From positions 186,001 through 250,000 of the forward strand of contig NZ_JAAVUQ010000003.1 in the NCBI RefSeq assembly GCF_018449515.1: a DNA stretch of 64,000 nt, read 5' to 3'. The first letter of the stretch is position 1. Each line of letters opens with the position of its first letter. Positions 36,116 through 47,600 of this stretch are shown piece by piece. A program made the translations under genes and the position numbers. The DNA is from Caballeronia sp. dw_19. GTDB taxonomy: Bacteria; Pseudomonadota; Gammaproteobacteria; Burkholderiales; Burkholderiaceae. The notes under the pieces are model-generated. The model was given only the letters and a program-made list of their open reading frames with translations, had not been told where the DNA came from and did not search any database.

Positions 36116-36652
36116 TCAGCCTTTGAGGACGAGCGGCAGGCCGGCGACCATCATGGTCACATGCGTGCTCGCGGCGGCGACGCGCTGGTTGATGCGGCCG
36201 AGTTCATCGACGTAAAGGCGCGTCACCGATCCCATTGGCACCACGCCCAGGCCGATCTCGTTGCTCACTATGATTACCTGGCCGCGGACGTTTGAAAGCG
36301 CGGCGTCGAAGTCGCTGAAAGCCTCAAGCGGCGGCTCGTCGGGTGTGCTGCCGTCAGCGGGGAACAGCAAGTTGGCGAGCCATAACGTCAGGCAGTCGAT
36401 CAGCACCACATGACCTTCGCGATCCAGTTCGCGCAGCACGCCGCCCAGATCGAGCGGTGCTTCGACCAGCGCCCAGTGCGCCGGCCGGCGTTCACGATGC
36501 TGTTCCACACGCGCGGCGAATTCGGCATCGCCAATACGCGCCGTGGCCACGTAGGTAACGGGCAAACCGCTGTCGGCGGCCAGCCGTTCGGCAAACGCGC
36601 TCTTGCCCGAGCGCGCGCCGCCGAGAATGAAGGTGAGGTCGGGTGAAGTCAT
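36116..36652 (-). CDS. cobU: Adenosylcobinamide kinase / guanylyltransferase
   Basis: A 178-residue bifunctional enzyme (CobU/CobP) that activates adenosylcobinamide to its GDP form. Walker A GGARSGKSAFAERLA is at the N-terminus, then VTYVATARIGDAEFAARVEQHRERRPAHWALVEAP and LIDCLTLWLANLL. The ATG at 36652 fits the family; the longer frame runs into the divergent cobQ gene. Start codons of cobU and cobQ are only 49 bases apart. Confidence 0.93.
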   Translation of the reverse strand: MTSPDLTFILGGARSGKSAFAERLAADSGLPVTYVATARIGDAEFAARVEQHRERRPAHWALVEAPLDLGGVLRELDREGHVVLIDCLTLWLANLLFPADGSTPDEPPLEAFSDFDAALSNVRGQVIIVSNEIGLGVVPMGSVTRLYVDELGRINQRVAAASTHVTMMVAGLPLVLKG

Positions 36653-36701
36653 CGCAATATTGTACCGGCGGGCGCTACCATAGCGGCTTCCCAGAGAACC
36701 G

Positions 36702-38204
36702 ATGAGCACGGAAACACCCATGCAATTTGCACCGCGCGGCACGCTGATGATCCAGGGCACGACCTCCGATGCCGGCAAGAGCACGCTGGTCGCGGGCTTG
36801 TGCCGGCTCGCGCGGCGCGGCGGCAGGCGGGTCGCGCCGTTCAAGCCGCAGAACATGGCGCTGAACAGCGCGGTAACCGTGGACGGCGGCGAAATTGGCC
36901 GCGCTCAGGCGCTGCAGGCAATTGCGGCGGGCGTGGATGCGGAAATCGACTTCAATCCCGTGCTGCTCAAGCCGACCAGCGATCGCGGCGCGCAGGTGAT
37001 CATCCACGGCCACGCGCACGCCAATCTCGATGCCCGTGCGTATCACGCGTACAAAACCGTTGCCTTCGACGCGGTTCTCGCCTCATACGCCCGGCTTCAG
37101 CAGCATTTTGACGCGATTATCGTGGAAGGGGCGGGAAGCCCGGCCGAGGTGAACCTCCGGGACCGGGATATTGCCAACATGGGGTTTGCCGAGCGCGTGG
37201 ATTGCCCGGTGGTGCTGGTGGCGGATATTGACCGTGGCGGCGTGTTCGCGCATTTGCTGGGGACGCTCGCGTGTTTATCGGAGACCGAAAGGGCGCGGAT
37301 TCGCGGCTTCATAATCAACCGTTTTCGTGGCGATATCAGCCTGTTGCAGCCGGGTCTCGACTGGCTCGAAGCGCAGACCGGCAAGCCGGTGCTTGGCGTG
37401 GTGCCTTATCTGCACGGCCTGACGCTTGATGCCGAGGACATGCTGCCGAGTCAGTTACACACCCGGGGCGAAGCCGGCGGCGAGGTGCTGAAGGTGATCG
37501 TGCCGGCGCTACCGCGCATCAGCAATCACACGGATTTCGATGCATTGCGCGCACACGCGCAGGTCGATTTCTCCTACGTGCGTGCGGGGACGGCGCCGCC
37601 ACCGGCCGATCTGATCGTGCTGCCGGGGTCGAAAAGCGTGCAGCGGGACCTGGCGTGGCTGCGCGAAAACGGCTGGGATCGCGCGATCGAGCGGCATCTC
37701 CGATACGGCGGCAAGGTGCTGGGAATTTGCGGCGGCATGCAGATGCTGGGCCGCACGGTGGATGACCCGCAGGGGTTCGAAGGGCCGGCAGGCTGCGTGA
37801 ACGGGCTGGGCCTGCTGGATCTCGACACCACGCTGACGGCGGACAAGCTGCTCGACAACGTGACTGGCAGGCTGACCTTAACCGCGGGCCCTATCCCAGC
37901 GCCCGTGCGAGGCTACGAGATCCACATGGGCCGCACGACGGGCGCAGCGCTCGCCCAGCCGGCCGTGATGCTCGACGGCGAGCGTCCGGACGGCGCGATT
38001 TCCGCCGATAACCAGATCGCCGCAACCTATCTGCACGGCATCTTCGATACCCCGGAAGCCTGCGCGTCGCTGCTCGAATGGGCGGGTCTGCGTGATGCCG
38101 CGGCGCTCGATTACCCAGCATTGCGGGAGGCTTCGCTGGACCGTCTCGCCGATACGCTCGGGCAAGCGCTGGACCTTGACGCTATTGCCGCAATGTTCGC
38201 CTGA
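36702..38204 (+). CDS. cobQ: Cobyric acid synthase
   Basis: A 500-residue ATP- and glutamine-dependent amidase that amidates the corrin side chains b, d, e and g. N-terminal synthetase domain: [20 protein letters not shown] and [14 protein letters not shown]-terminal class I glutaminase domain: [15 protein letters not shown] and the nucleophile Cys in [14 protein letters not shown], with His in YLHGIFD. A second in-frame ATG at 36720 is possible. Its presence with only late-step genes means the cell either makes the corrin ring with genes elsewhere or works on salvaged cobyrinic/cobinamide precursors. Confidence 0.95.
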   Translation: MSTETPMQFAPRGTLMIQGTTSDAGKSTLVAGLCRLARRGGRRVAPFKPQNMALNSAVTVDGGEIGRAQALQAIAAGVDAEIDFNPVLLKPTSDRGAQVIIHGHAHANLDARAYHAYKTVAFDAVLASYARLQQHFDAIIVEGAGSPAEVNLRDRDIANMGFAERVDCPVVLVADIDRGGVFAHLLGTLACLSETERARIRGFIINRFRGDISLLQPGLDWLEAQTGKPVLGVVPYLHGLTLDAEDMLPSQLHTRGEAGGEVLKVIVPALPRISNHTDFDALRAHAQVDFSYVRAGTAPPPADLIVLPGSKSVQRDLAWLRENGWDRAIERHLRYGGKVLGICGGMQMLGRTVDDPQGFEGPAGCVNGLGLLDLDTTLTADKLLDNVTGRLTLTAGPIPAPVRGYEIHMGRTTGAALAQPAVMLDGERPDGAISADNQIAATYLHGIFDTPEACASLLEWAGLRDAAALDYPALREASLDRLADTLGQALDLDAIAAMFA

Positions 38205-38439
38205 AAGCGGCGGGGCGGGGCGGGGCGTGGTTCGGGCTCGGGTCGGGTTTCGGGTGAGGGCAACATCCGGCTAGCCGATACGCGCCTGGAGAAGCGCCTC
38301 GGCTGGCCCAACTTTACCTGCAATAGATGGTTCGCCCGATGTCCGTGGTCTGACTATCCGACGCGACAGATCCCGGCGATGCACCGTAGCCGGCCCACGT
38401 TCGCCCATCGCCGAAACTGTTGACCACCCCGGCGCAGCT

Positions 38440-38859
38440 TCAATACAAGATCATCTGCGTGCATCGAAACAACGCGATGGTTTTACCCTCGCCATTCGTC
38501 ACGACCGCGTCCCAGACATGTGTGCTGCGGCCGAGATGAACGGCGGTCGCCTTGGCCGTGATGACGCCCTCGCGCGCCGTGCCCACGTGGTTGCTCTTCA
38601 GTTCCACGGTCGTAAAATTCTTCGCGCCCTCGGGCAGATGGGCGATGCAGGCGTAGCCGCAACACGTGTCGGCAAGGCCGACCACCGTCGCCGCATGCAG
38701 GAAACCGTTCGGTGCGAGCACTTCGGGCCGAACGGTGAGTTTGCCGGTCAGCGTACCACTTTCCATCGATACGAGCTCCACGCCGAGCAGCTCCGGCAGA
38801 CGGCCGCGCTGGCGTTCGCGCAGATAGTCAAGGGTGATTTCGGGGCGCAGTGTGGCCAT
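38440..38859 (-). CDS. PaaI-type hotdog thioesterase
   Basis: A 139-residue hotdog-fold protein. MATLRPEITLDYLRERQRGRLPELLGVELVSMESG is followed by the family motif LAPNGFLHAATVVGLADTCCGYAC and the active-site-like stretch NFTTVELKSNHVGTAREG. AAGGACTCC precedes the ATG at 38859. It probably hydrolyses small acyl- or aryl-CoA esters; substrate unknown. A longer frame from 38901 exists but has no ribosome site. Confidence 0.85.
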   Translation of the reverse strand: MATLRPEITLDYLRERQRGRLPELLGVELVSMESGTLTGKLTVRPEVLAPNGFLHAATVVGLADTCCGYACIAHLPEGAKNFTTVELKSNHVGTAREGVITAKATAVHLGRSTHVWDAVVTNGEGKTIALFRCTQMILY

Positions 38860-39021
38860 GTTGCGGAGTCCTTGAAGTTGAGTGGCGTTGTTGACGCGCA
38901 TGGATTGAAATAGGCAAATCCGATAGTATCAACGGCTCGAACTTTTCACTTAATGCAGCGCTTACAGCACGCCGGGGGTTATCGGCTGTGGAGCGCGGCC
39001 GACAACGCGTGGATTGAACCT

Positions 39022-39648
39022 ATGACGGTGATCGTGGTGGCGAATCCGAAGGGCGGCGTGGGCAAGAGCACGCTGTCTACTAATCTGGCTGGTTATTTTG
39101 CGGCGAACGGCGAATGGGTCGCACTCGCGGACCTGGACAAGCAGCAGTCTGCCCATGGCTGGCTTGGCTTGCGCCCGGACACGCTGCCGAAGATAGAAGA
39201 GTGGAAGACAAACGTTGATGCGCCGTCGAAGCCGCCGAGAGGCCTGGAGAAGGCGGTTATCGACACGCCTGCAGGGATTCACGGCACCCGTCTCGCGCTG
39301 GCGCTGGAGTTGGCCGACAAGGTGATTGTGCCGTTGCAGCCGTCCATGTTCGATATTCTCGCCACACAGGAATTCCTCGAACGGCTGCAGAAAGAGAAGG
39401 CGGTACGCAAGGGCACGATCGAGGTCGGCGTGGTGGGTATGCGGGTGGATGCCCGGACGAAATCAGCGGATCAGCTGCATCGGTTCGTGGAAGGGCTTGA
39501 CCTGCCGGTGCTGGGTTTTATCCGCGATACGCAGAACTACGTGCAGGTCGCGGCGCACGGGCTCACTATCTGGGACGTCGCTAAAAGCCGGGTGGAGAAG
39601 GATATCGAGCAGTGGCAGCCGATTATTGAATGGGTGTCGAAGAAGTAG
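39022..39648 (+). CDS. Orphan ParA/MinD-family ATPase
   Basis: A 208-residue deviant Walker A ATPase: MTVIVVANPKGGVGKSTLSTNLAGYFAANGEWVALADLDKQQSA, then VIDTPAGIHGTRLALALELADKVIVPLQPSMFDI. No ParB or parS-like sequence is visible nearby, so it is a stand-alone member, possibly positioning a protein cargo. ATG at 39022 is used because upstream residues lack family similarity. Transcription should stop at the hairpin at 39677. Confidence 0.85.
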   Translation: MTVIVVANPKGGVGKSTLSTNLAGYFAANGEWVALADLDKQQSAHGWLGLRPDTLPKIEEWKTNVDAPSKPPRGLEKAVIDTPAGIHGTRLALALELADKVIVPLQPSMFDILATQEFLERLQKEKAVRKGTIEVGVVGMRVDARTKSADQLHRFVEGLDLPVLGFIRDTQNYVQVAAHGLTIWDVAKSRVEKDIEQWQPIIEWVSKK

Positions 39649-39676
39649 AAGGTGATGTAGACGACCCCGAAGACCA

Positions 39677-39727
39677 TAAAAAACGCCGGTTGGCTTCATT
39701 TCCATGAAAGCCGACCGGCGTTTTTTT
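39677..39727. terminator. Bidirectional terminator between parA-like gene and panD
   Basis: A long hairpin with arms AACGCCGGTTGGCTT and AAGCCGACCGGCGTT (one mismatch), flanked by six A on the left and seven T on the right. It separates two convergent genes. Confidence 0.92.
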
Positions 39728-39755
39728 GCGTTTTCTTAGCAGACCAGAACCCGAT

Positions 39756-40142
39756 TCAGGTCCAGTTCTGCGTCGGCACGTGGTCGCGGTTTCCCTTGAT
39801 GCGGTTCTTTTCATCGACGAACACGAGATCCGGCTTCCAGCCCGCCTTCAGTTCCGCCTCATCGACCAGCGCAAACGCCGCGATGATCACCAGATCGCCC
39901 AGTTGCGCCCGGCGCGCTGCCGAGCCATTCAGCGAAATCATGCCGCTGCCGCGCTCGCCCTTGATGGCATAGGTCGTCAGGCGTTCGCCGTTGTTCACGT
40001 TCCAGATATCGATCTGCTCGTTTTCAACCAGATTCGCCGCTTCCAGCAAATCCTCGTCGATAGCGCACGAACCTTCGTAATGCAATTCGCAATGCGTGAC
40101 CGTGGCGCGGTGAATCTTCGATTTCAAAAGCGTTCGCTGCAT
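39756..40142 (-). CDS. panD: Aspartate 1-decarboxylase
   Basis: A 128-residue pyruvoyl enzyme making beta-alanine for pantothenate. [33 protein letters not shown] contains the Gly-Ser self-cleavage site (Gly24-Ser25) and [27 protein letters not shown] the substrate region. The ATG at 40142 is preferred over an in-frame ATG 15 bases upstream. It follows panC by 11 bases. Confidence 0.95.
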   Translation of the reverse strand: MQRTLLKSKIHRATVTHCELHYEGSCAIDEDLLEAANLVENEQIDIWNVNNGERLTTYAIKGERGSGMISLNGSAARRAQLGDLVIIAAFALVDEAELKAGWKPDLVFVDEKNRIKGNRDHVPTQNWT

Positions 40143-40153
40143 GTGTTTCTCGT

Positions 40154-40987
<834 letters not shown>

Positions 40988-41092
40988 CTAGCAGGTGTCT
41001 CCTGGCGGGCAGCTTTGAAAACACTGCTCCAAGGGGAAAGAAAAGGGGAAGGGCGCTGCGCTGCTTTCGCGCTACTACTCGCAGCGGAAGGC

Positions 41093-41989
41093 TTAGGCCG
41101 GCGAATACGCGAGTCTCACGTAGATAGGCGCATACGGCTCGGCCTGGGTGATTTCAATCAGCGCTTCACGCGACAGTTCCAGCATCGCGATGAAATTCAC
41201 CACCACGACGGGCACGCCGCGCGAGGGGTCGAAGAGATCGCAGAATTCCATGAAGCGGGCATTCTGCAGGCGCCGCAGGATCACGCTCATATGCTCCCGC
41301 ACCGACAATTCCTCGCGCGAGATCTTGTGATGCTCGACCAGCCGGGCGCGCTTGATGACGTCGGCCCAGGCGGCGCGCAGGTCGTTTGCATCGACGTCGG
41401 GGAAGCGTTGCGCCGAACTCTGCTCGACGTACACGTCTGCCCGCAGGAAGTCGCGGCCCAGTTGCGGCAGGTGATCCAGACGCTGCGCCGCGAGCTTCAT
41501 CTGCTCGTATTCCAGCAAGCGCCGCACGAGTTCGGCGCGCGGATCTTCCGCTTCCTCGCCGGTATCCGCCTTTTTCACCGGCAGCAGCATGCGCGACTTG
41601 ATCTCGATCAGCATGGCCGCCATCAACAGATATTCCGCCGCGAGTTCCAGGTTGGATTCGCGAATCTGGTCGACGTAGCCCAGGTACTGGCGCGTGACGT
41701 CGGCCATCGGGATGTCGAGGACGTTGAAATTCTGCTTGCGGATCAGGTACAGCAGCAAGTCGAGCGGACCTTCAAACGCTTCGAGAAAAATCTCGAGTGC
41801 GTCCGGCGGGATATACAGGTCCGTTGGCAGCTTCCAGAGCGGCTCGCCGTACAGGTGCGCAAACGCCACGCCGTCAATGGTGTTCGGCGTGGAGTCGGTC
41901 GCGGGCGCGGCAAGCGCCGCGGCGCGATCATCCTTGCCGGAGTGTCCTGGGTGTCCCGAACGCTCCGGCGCCTCGCGGGCGGCACTCAC
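41093..41989 (-). CDS. scpA: Segregation and condensation protein ScpA
   Basis: A 298-residue kleisin that bridges SMC heads together with ScpB. The family region starts at FLEAFEGPLDLLLYLIRKQNFNVLDIPMADVTRQYLGYV and ends with VVNFIAMLELSREALIEITQAEPYAPIYV. The start is taken as GTG 41989 (VSAAREAPERSG), two bases after the stop of the DUF3460 gene; the longer frame would cover that gene. scpB is not in the window. An Ala-rich N-terminal extension is present. Confidence 0.9.
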   Translation of the reverse strand: MSAAREAPERSGHPGHSGKDDRAAALAAPATDSTPNTIDGVAFAHLYGEPLWKLPTDLYIPPDALEIFLEAFEGPLDLLLYLIRKQNFNVLDIPMADVTRQYLGYVDQIRESNLELAAEYLLMAAMLIEIKSRMLLPVKKADTGEEAEDPRAELVRRLLEYEQMKLAAQRLDHLPQLGRDFLRADVYVEQSSAQRFPDVDANDLRAAWADVIKRARLVEHHKISREELSVREHMSVILRRLQNARFMEFCDLFDPSRGVPVVVVNFIAMLELSREALIEITQAEPYAPIYVRLAYSPA

Positions 41990-41991
41990 GT

Positions 41992-42177
41992 TCAGAAATT
42001 CTGGTAATAGACGTAGGGCGTTTGTTCGACCCGCGATGTCTTGATTTCCGAGCTCTCGTCCAGGTCGATAGGCTGCTTGTCCCACAGCAGCGCACGGCCC
42101 TGGCGCTGCTCTGCTTCGAGCGACGGTTTCTGCTCTTTCATCTGGTTGATGAACTGGGTGATGTCCGACAGGTACAT
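41992..42177 (-). CDS. DUF3460 family small protein
   Basis: A 61-residue protein, MYLSDITQFINQMKEQKPSLEAEQRQGRALLWDK, typical of DUF3460, a family known from betaproteobacteria and usually found just before scpA. No motif or membrane segment suggests a function. The stop is two bases from the scpA start, so the two genes are translated together. Confidence 0.88.
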   Translation of the reverse strand: MYLSDITQFINQMKEQKPSLEAEQRQGRALLWDKQPIDLDESSEIKTSRVEQTPYVYYQNF

Positions 42178-42742
42178 GATTCGACTTCCGTTGGCTCAGA
42201 GCGATTCGAAAACGGGCGCGGCGGGGGGCCAAGCGAGTTGCCACCGTGACTTGCCGCCGTGATTCATCGCAATTTTACCGCAAGCATCGGGGAGCGGAGC
42301 GGTTAACCCGCCGGAAGGTCGCCGGAAAGCGGGGACATCGGCCATCAGGTCTACCGGAGCGGCCGGAAAAGTGAACGAGGCGTGAACGAAACGTGAACGA
42401 AAAGCGACGGTAAAACGATGTCAATTATTGATGCAGCGCGGAACAAGCGCCGTACAGAGCCGTCCAAGGCGCACCTCCGGCATTTCCAGGAGCGAGTGAG
42501 GCGAAGCGGCCGAAGCCGGGCGACGGTCGGGTTGAACGTTGTCCGATCGGCCAACCCAGTGGTTTTTGGGACAGCCGGCCGCGCCAGTGTGGTGAAATAG
42601 CGCCTGCTGGACCGACGCTCGGCGCTTGCCAGGCAAATGCGCCGGCAATTCGCCGCGACCGCCTCAGCATCAAGCCGGCACCGAGCGCCGGCCATCCCGT
42701 GTCACCCACGCAATCCCATTAATTCAACCCCGGAGGTCACGT
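42178..42742. promoter_or_regulatory. Divergent control region of DUF3460-scpA and tamA, with an 11-bp triple repeat
   Basis: No gene is convincing here. GTGAACGA occurs three times at exact 11-base steps (42371-42378, 42382-42389, 42393-42400), the geometry of OmpR/PhoB-type response regulator sites. Several 60-110 codon frames overlap on both strands but lack ribosome sites and agree with no family. Promoters for both divergent units should lie in this spacer. Confidence 0.45.
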
Positions 42743-44596
42743 TTGGCGGGGCGCCTGTTTGATCCGCTGCGCTTCAAGCGCGGGCAAGCCGATGACCGGC
42801 GGCTTCCGCCGCCGGTCATCGCGTCGTCGAAGGCGCCTTCCCGTGCGTGGTGGTGGACATCCGCGCGCCGTGTATTCTGGTCGCTCCACGCACTGGCGTT
42901 GTTTGCCGTGGCCCAACCGGCGCATGCGAAATACGACGTGGATATCGACGCGCCGCGCAGCGTCCGGGCGCTGTTGAAAGACCATCTCGATCTGTCGCGG
43001 TTCAAGAAGCGTGACGACATCAGCGACGAACAATTCGACTTCCTGGTCACGGCCACGCCGCAGGAAGTCCGCGATCTCGTCGCGACCGACGGTTATTTCA
43101 CGCCGATCGTGCGCACCGACGTGAAACATGACGGCAATAAAAAGTCAGTCACCATCAGCGTCGATCCCGGTCCTCAGACCAAGATCGCGTCCGTTTCGCT
43201 GACGTTCAAGGGCGCAATCACGACCGAAGACCCCGCGCAGGAAAACACCGCGCGCCTCGCGTTTTCAGTCAAGGAAGGCGATCCGTTCTCCCAAAACGCG
43301 TGGGATGACGCGAAGAATGCCGCGCTCAAAGCGCTACAGGCCCGCCGGTATCTCGGCGCGAAAATCTCGGAGTCGAAGGCGCGCGTGAATCCACGCACGC
43401 ATATAGCGGATTTGTCGGTGACATTCGATAGCGGCCCGACATTCACCTTCGGCCAGCTGGACATCAGCGGCGTGCGGCGTTATCCGGAAAAGATCATTCA
43501 CAATGTGAACCGGATTCATCCAGGCGACACCTACGACGTCGCGCGCGTGAACGAGTTGCAGCGCCAGTTGCAGAACACGCCGTATTACGCGTCGGTTGCT
43601 ATTGACGCGGACAACGACGTCACCAAGCCGAATGAAACGCCGATGCACCTGAAGGTCAGCGAGTATCCGTACAACAGCGTGCGTTACGGCGTGGGTTATG
43701 CGACAGATACGGGCCCGCACATCCAGGGCGCTTACAGCTACCTCGATACCTTCGGCAAGGCTTATCCGTTCACGATATCCGGCCGCCTCGACCAGACTCA
43801 GCAATACGGCCAGGTGCAGCTCGCGATGCCGCCGGACGGCCGCACCTGGGTGAACAGCGTGCTGGCTTCGTACACGAACACGAACGTATCCGATACACGC
43901 ATCTACAGCGCACGCGTGGGCGTGCAGCGCACGCGCTCGCTGCAGAACATAGACACCACGTTTTCGCTGCTCTTCTATGCCGACCGGCTGACACAGAATC
44001 TTGGGCCCCCGACCACCAGCCGTGCGCTCGTGCCGTCGTGGCAATGGGTGCGCCGTAATGTCGACGATCCGCTGTTTCCGCGCTCGGGCAACCTGATTCG
44101 GGCGGAAGCGGATGTAGCGGTGAAGGGCATCCTCACCGATCAAACCTTCGGCCGCGTTTATACGAACCTGCTGCAATACCTGCCGCTGGGCAAACGCGAC
44201 CTGTTTGTGTTCCGCGCGGAGTTCGGCGGGGTGTTCACGGCGGGCAGTTCGAGCGGCATTCCCGCGTCGCTGCTGTTCCGGGCGGGCGGTGCGAATTCGG
44301 TGCGCGGTTACGGTTATCAGGCTATTGGTAATGACGTCGATGGCTCCGTATTGCCGACCAAGTATCTGATGACCGGCAGCACGGAATACCAGCACTGGTT
44401 TTCGCACGATTGGGGTGGCGCGGTGTTCTTCGACATAGGCACCGCCACCGATACCTGGAAAGAGCGCGTATTCGAGCCGGGCACAGGTGTGGGCGTGCGC
44501 TGGCGCAGCCCGGTCGGGCCGGTAAACGTGGATATTGCGTATGGCTTCAAGAACCGGGACATCCGCCCGTACCTGACGCTCGGGATCGCCTTTTGA
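42743..44596 (+). CDS. tamA: Outer-membrane translocation barrel TamA
   Basis: A 617-residue Omp85-family protein. The start is TTG at 42743, set by a perfect GGAGG six bases upstream; the longer ATG frame from 42626 has no such site. A long N-region precedes the signal helix VFWSLHALALFAVAQPAHA. Three POTRA-like repeats follow (VSLTFKGAIT, FGQLDISGVRRYPEKIIHNVNRI), then the barrel with LFRAGGANSVRGYGYQ and the C-terminal IRPYLTLGIAF ending in Phe. With TamB it helps insert outer-membrane proteins and move phospholipids. Confidence 0.93.
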   Translation: MAGRLFDPLRFKRGQADDRRLPPPVIASSKAPSRAWWWTSARRVFWSLHALALFAVAQPAHAKYDVDIDAPRSVRALLKDHLDLSRFKKRDDISDEQFDFLVTATPQEVRDLVATDGYFTPIVRTDVKHDGNKKSVTISVDPGPQTKIASVSLTFKGAITTEDPAQENTARLAFSVKEGDPFSQNAWDDAKNAALKALQARRYLGAKISESKARVNPRTHIADLSVTFDSGPTFTFGQLDISGVRRYPEKIIHNVNRIHPGDTYDVARVNELQRQLQNTPYYASVAIDADNDVTKPNETPMHLKVSEYPYNSVRYGVGYATDTGPHIQGAYSYLDTFGKAYPFTISGRLDQTQQYGQVQLAMPPDGRTWVNSVLASYTNTNVSDTRIYSARVGVQRTRSLQNIDTTFSLLFYADRLTQNLGPPTTSRALVPSWQWVRRNVDDPLFPRSGNLIRAEADVAVKGILTDQTFGRVYTNLLQYLPLGKRDLFVFRAEFGGVFTAGSSSGIPASLLFRAGGANSVRGYGYQAIGNDVDGSVLPTKYLMTGSTEYQHWFSHDWGGAVFFDIGTATDTWKERVFEPGTGVGVRWRSPVGPVNVDIAYGFKNRDIRPYLTLGIAF

Positions 44597-44633
44597 TGAA
44601 TTTGCCTGGATTATTTCGATTGTTCCTTCAAGC

Positions 44634-47600
44634 ATGAGCGACCAGAACGGCCAATCTCCCGCGGACCAACCGGACCCTTCCGAGGACCGGGGAAACGGCG
44701 CGTCTGAAAACGGAACGCGTGATCCAAAGCCACGGCGCGGCGGCTGGCGGCGCCTGGCCAAATGGCTAGGCGGTTTCGTGCTGGTGCTCGTGCTGTGCTT
44801 CGCGCTCGGCGTCGCCATGATCCTGTACGCACTTAACAGCGAGCGCGGGACGCGTTACGTGTGGCAGGCGGCGACGTCGCTGCTCGGCGGCCGGCTGAGC
44901 GGCACGCTCGACGGCGGCGCAATATCGACGGGCCTGCGTTTGCGCAATGTGCACTGGAAAAGTCTCGACGGCCAAGGAACGGATATTGCCGTGGACAGCG
45001 TTTCCGGCAAGTGGGAACTGACCCGCGCGCCGTTGCGTTTCACCATCGATTATTTGCATGTCGGTACGGTCGATGCGCGCATTGCGCCTTCGCCAAAAGA
45101 CACCAGCAAGACGGAGTTGCCGCAAGATTTGCGTTTGCCGATCCAGCTTGCCGTCAGCGACGTCACGCTCGACAAGCTGCGCCTTCATGAAGGCGCGACA
45201 ACCACCGAATTCTCGCGGCTCGCACTCGACGGACATAGCGACGGCCGTCATCACGAGGCGCGCATCCAGCGTCTAGATACACCGTTCGGCGCGATCACGG
45301 CCGCATTGAAACTCGATGGCGGCGCGCGCCCGTTCCCGTTGACTGGCGATGCCGGTTATTCAGGCGAAGTCAGCGGCGAGGCCGTGCAGGTGGCCGCGCA
45401 TTTGACAGGTTCGCTGGAAAATCTCGCCGCCGATATCAACGCCAGCGGTTTAAAACTCAAGGGCCAGGCGCACGTCGAGGCAGAGCCGTTCGGCGATGTG
45501 CCGCTCAAGCGCGCACTGGTTACCATCGATCACGTCAATCCACAGGCCTTCAGCCCGAGCGCGCCGTTCGCGGACCTCGCGCTGCGGGCAGAACTGACCC
45601 CCGATCCGGCTACGCCGAACGCGCTGGTGGTGACCGGGCCGGTATCGATCGTGAACGCGAAGCCGGGTTCGGTCGACAAGCAACTGCTTCCCTTGATCGA
45701 TGCCCAGGCGAACGTGAAGCTCGATGCGTCGGCGCAAGTTATCTCCGACCTGAACGTGCGGCTGTTGAAGGACGCCACCATCACGGGCGGCGGAACGCTC
45801 AAGGGTGGGACAGGGCAGTTCGATCTGAAGGTCGCGAAACTCGACCTGAACGCGATCGAATCGACCATCCGTCCGACGCAGTTTGCCGGGCCGATCGGCA
45901 TCCATCTTGATGGCGACAAGCAGACCATTACGCTCGATCTCAACGACCCCAAAGCGGCGTTGCACGCGCAGGGCAAGGTCACGCTAGACGCCAAACAAAC
46001 CGCGTTTGACGACGTGAAACTGAGCGTAGGGAAAGGCCGTATCGAGCTGAGCGGCGCGCTTCAAAAGGACGTGCATTCGAGCTACGACCTGAAGGCGAAG
46101 GTCATCGATTTCAATCCGCTGCTGCTGACCGACGAACTGGTCGCGAAGCCTCCGCCGAAGGGATCCAAAGCGAAGCCGGCGGCGAAATCACGGCCCATCG
46201 AAGCGCGGGTGAACGGCACGCTTTCCGCGACGGGCGTACTCGCACCAACGCTCACCACCAAGGCGCAGTTCAAGCTCGGCGACAGCGTCTACGATAACCT
46301 CCCCCTCACCGGCGCGGGTACGATTCAGGTCGTGGGAACGCGCATCCTGCCGAGCACGGCGACGCTTTCCATTGCGGGCAACAATGTCGATCTCAATGGC
46401 AGTTTCGGCGCGCCGGGCGATCGCTTGCGTTTTCGTATCGATGCACCGCAACTCGAGCGGCTGGGCTTCGGACTGGCAGGGCTTGTAAAAGCCGATGGCG
46501 ATGTCACCGGCTCGTTCGCGCATCCGAATCTGGCGGCCAACTATCAGGCCGACAGCGTGGTGTTCGGTGCGAACCGCGTTGGCCATGCAGAAGGCCGGGC
46601 GGAAGCCCGTGACGGCGCGAATGGCGCGCTGGTGTTCACCCTGCAGGCCCGCGATGTCAGCGCGGACGGCGTCGATCTCGCGAGCCTCGACGCGAACCTG
46701 AACGGCACGCGCGCGAACCATACGCTCAATGCAACCGCTGTGGGCAAGGTGCGCGGTAACGCGGTCGACCTGACGCTGGCTGCAAACGGCCGCCTGACCG
46801 ATGCCCGCGACGGCGCGCATTGGGACGGTACCGTCACGCGCTTGTCGAACAAGGGCACGCCGAACGTGAATCTCGACGCGCCGGTAACCGTGAGCTACGC
46901 GCCGAATCACGTGGCGCTGGGGGCGACGCGTTTATCGGCGGAAGGCGCCGTGCTCGACTTGAAATCGTTCGCGCTCGATGGCGGGCGCATCAGTTCGGCC
47001 GGCCAGTTGACGAACCTCTCGGTGGCGCGGCTGCTCGAAATCCGTCAGGAACTGGAGGGCGGACCGCCGCCAGCCAAGACCGATCTGGTTTTCGATGGTG
47101 ACTGGAATTTCGCGCTCGGCGCCACCGCGACGGGCTACGTGCAGCTGAAGCGGCGTTCGGGCGATGTCTCCATCGACGCCGCCCGCGGTGTCGCGGCGCT
47201 CGGCATCACGGACATCACCGCCCGCGCGGACTTTACCGGCGGCAATCGGCTCAACGCGACGGTGCACGCGCAGGCCACGCGGATCGGCGTGATCGATGCC
47301 AATGTCCACACGAACCTGGTGACGCGCGACGGCGTGCTCACGGTCGCCGACGAAGCGCCGCTGAGCGGAGCGATCGACGCCAACGTTCCAACGCTGCGCA
47401 CGACCGGCGGGCTGTTCGGCCCGGCTTATCTGCTCGATGGCCACCTTGGGCTGAAGCTGACTATCGCGGGGATCGTGGCGAAACCGACGGTCTCCGGCAT
47501 GCTCACCGGTGACGCCTTGTCGGTCACGGTCATCGATCAGGGCGTGCAGTTGAAGGACGGCGTGATCCGGATTGCGTTGTCGGAGAATCTTGTCGATCTG

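Noticed and set aside
42418..42600. 60-codon frame between DUF3460 and tamA
   Set aside because: No ribosome site, no family resemblance, overlaps several equal frames on the other strand.
43334..44818. 494-codon minus-strand frame
   Set aside because: Opposite the tamA barrel; shadow frame.
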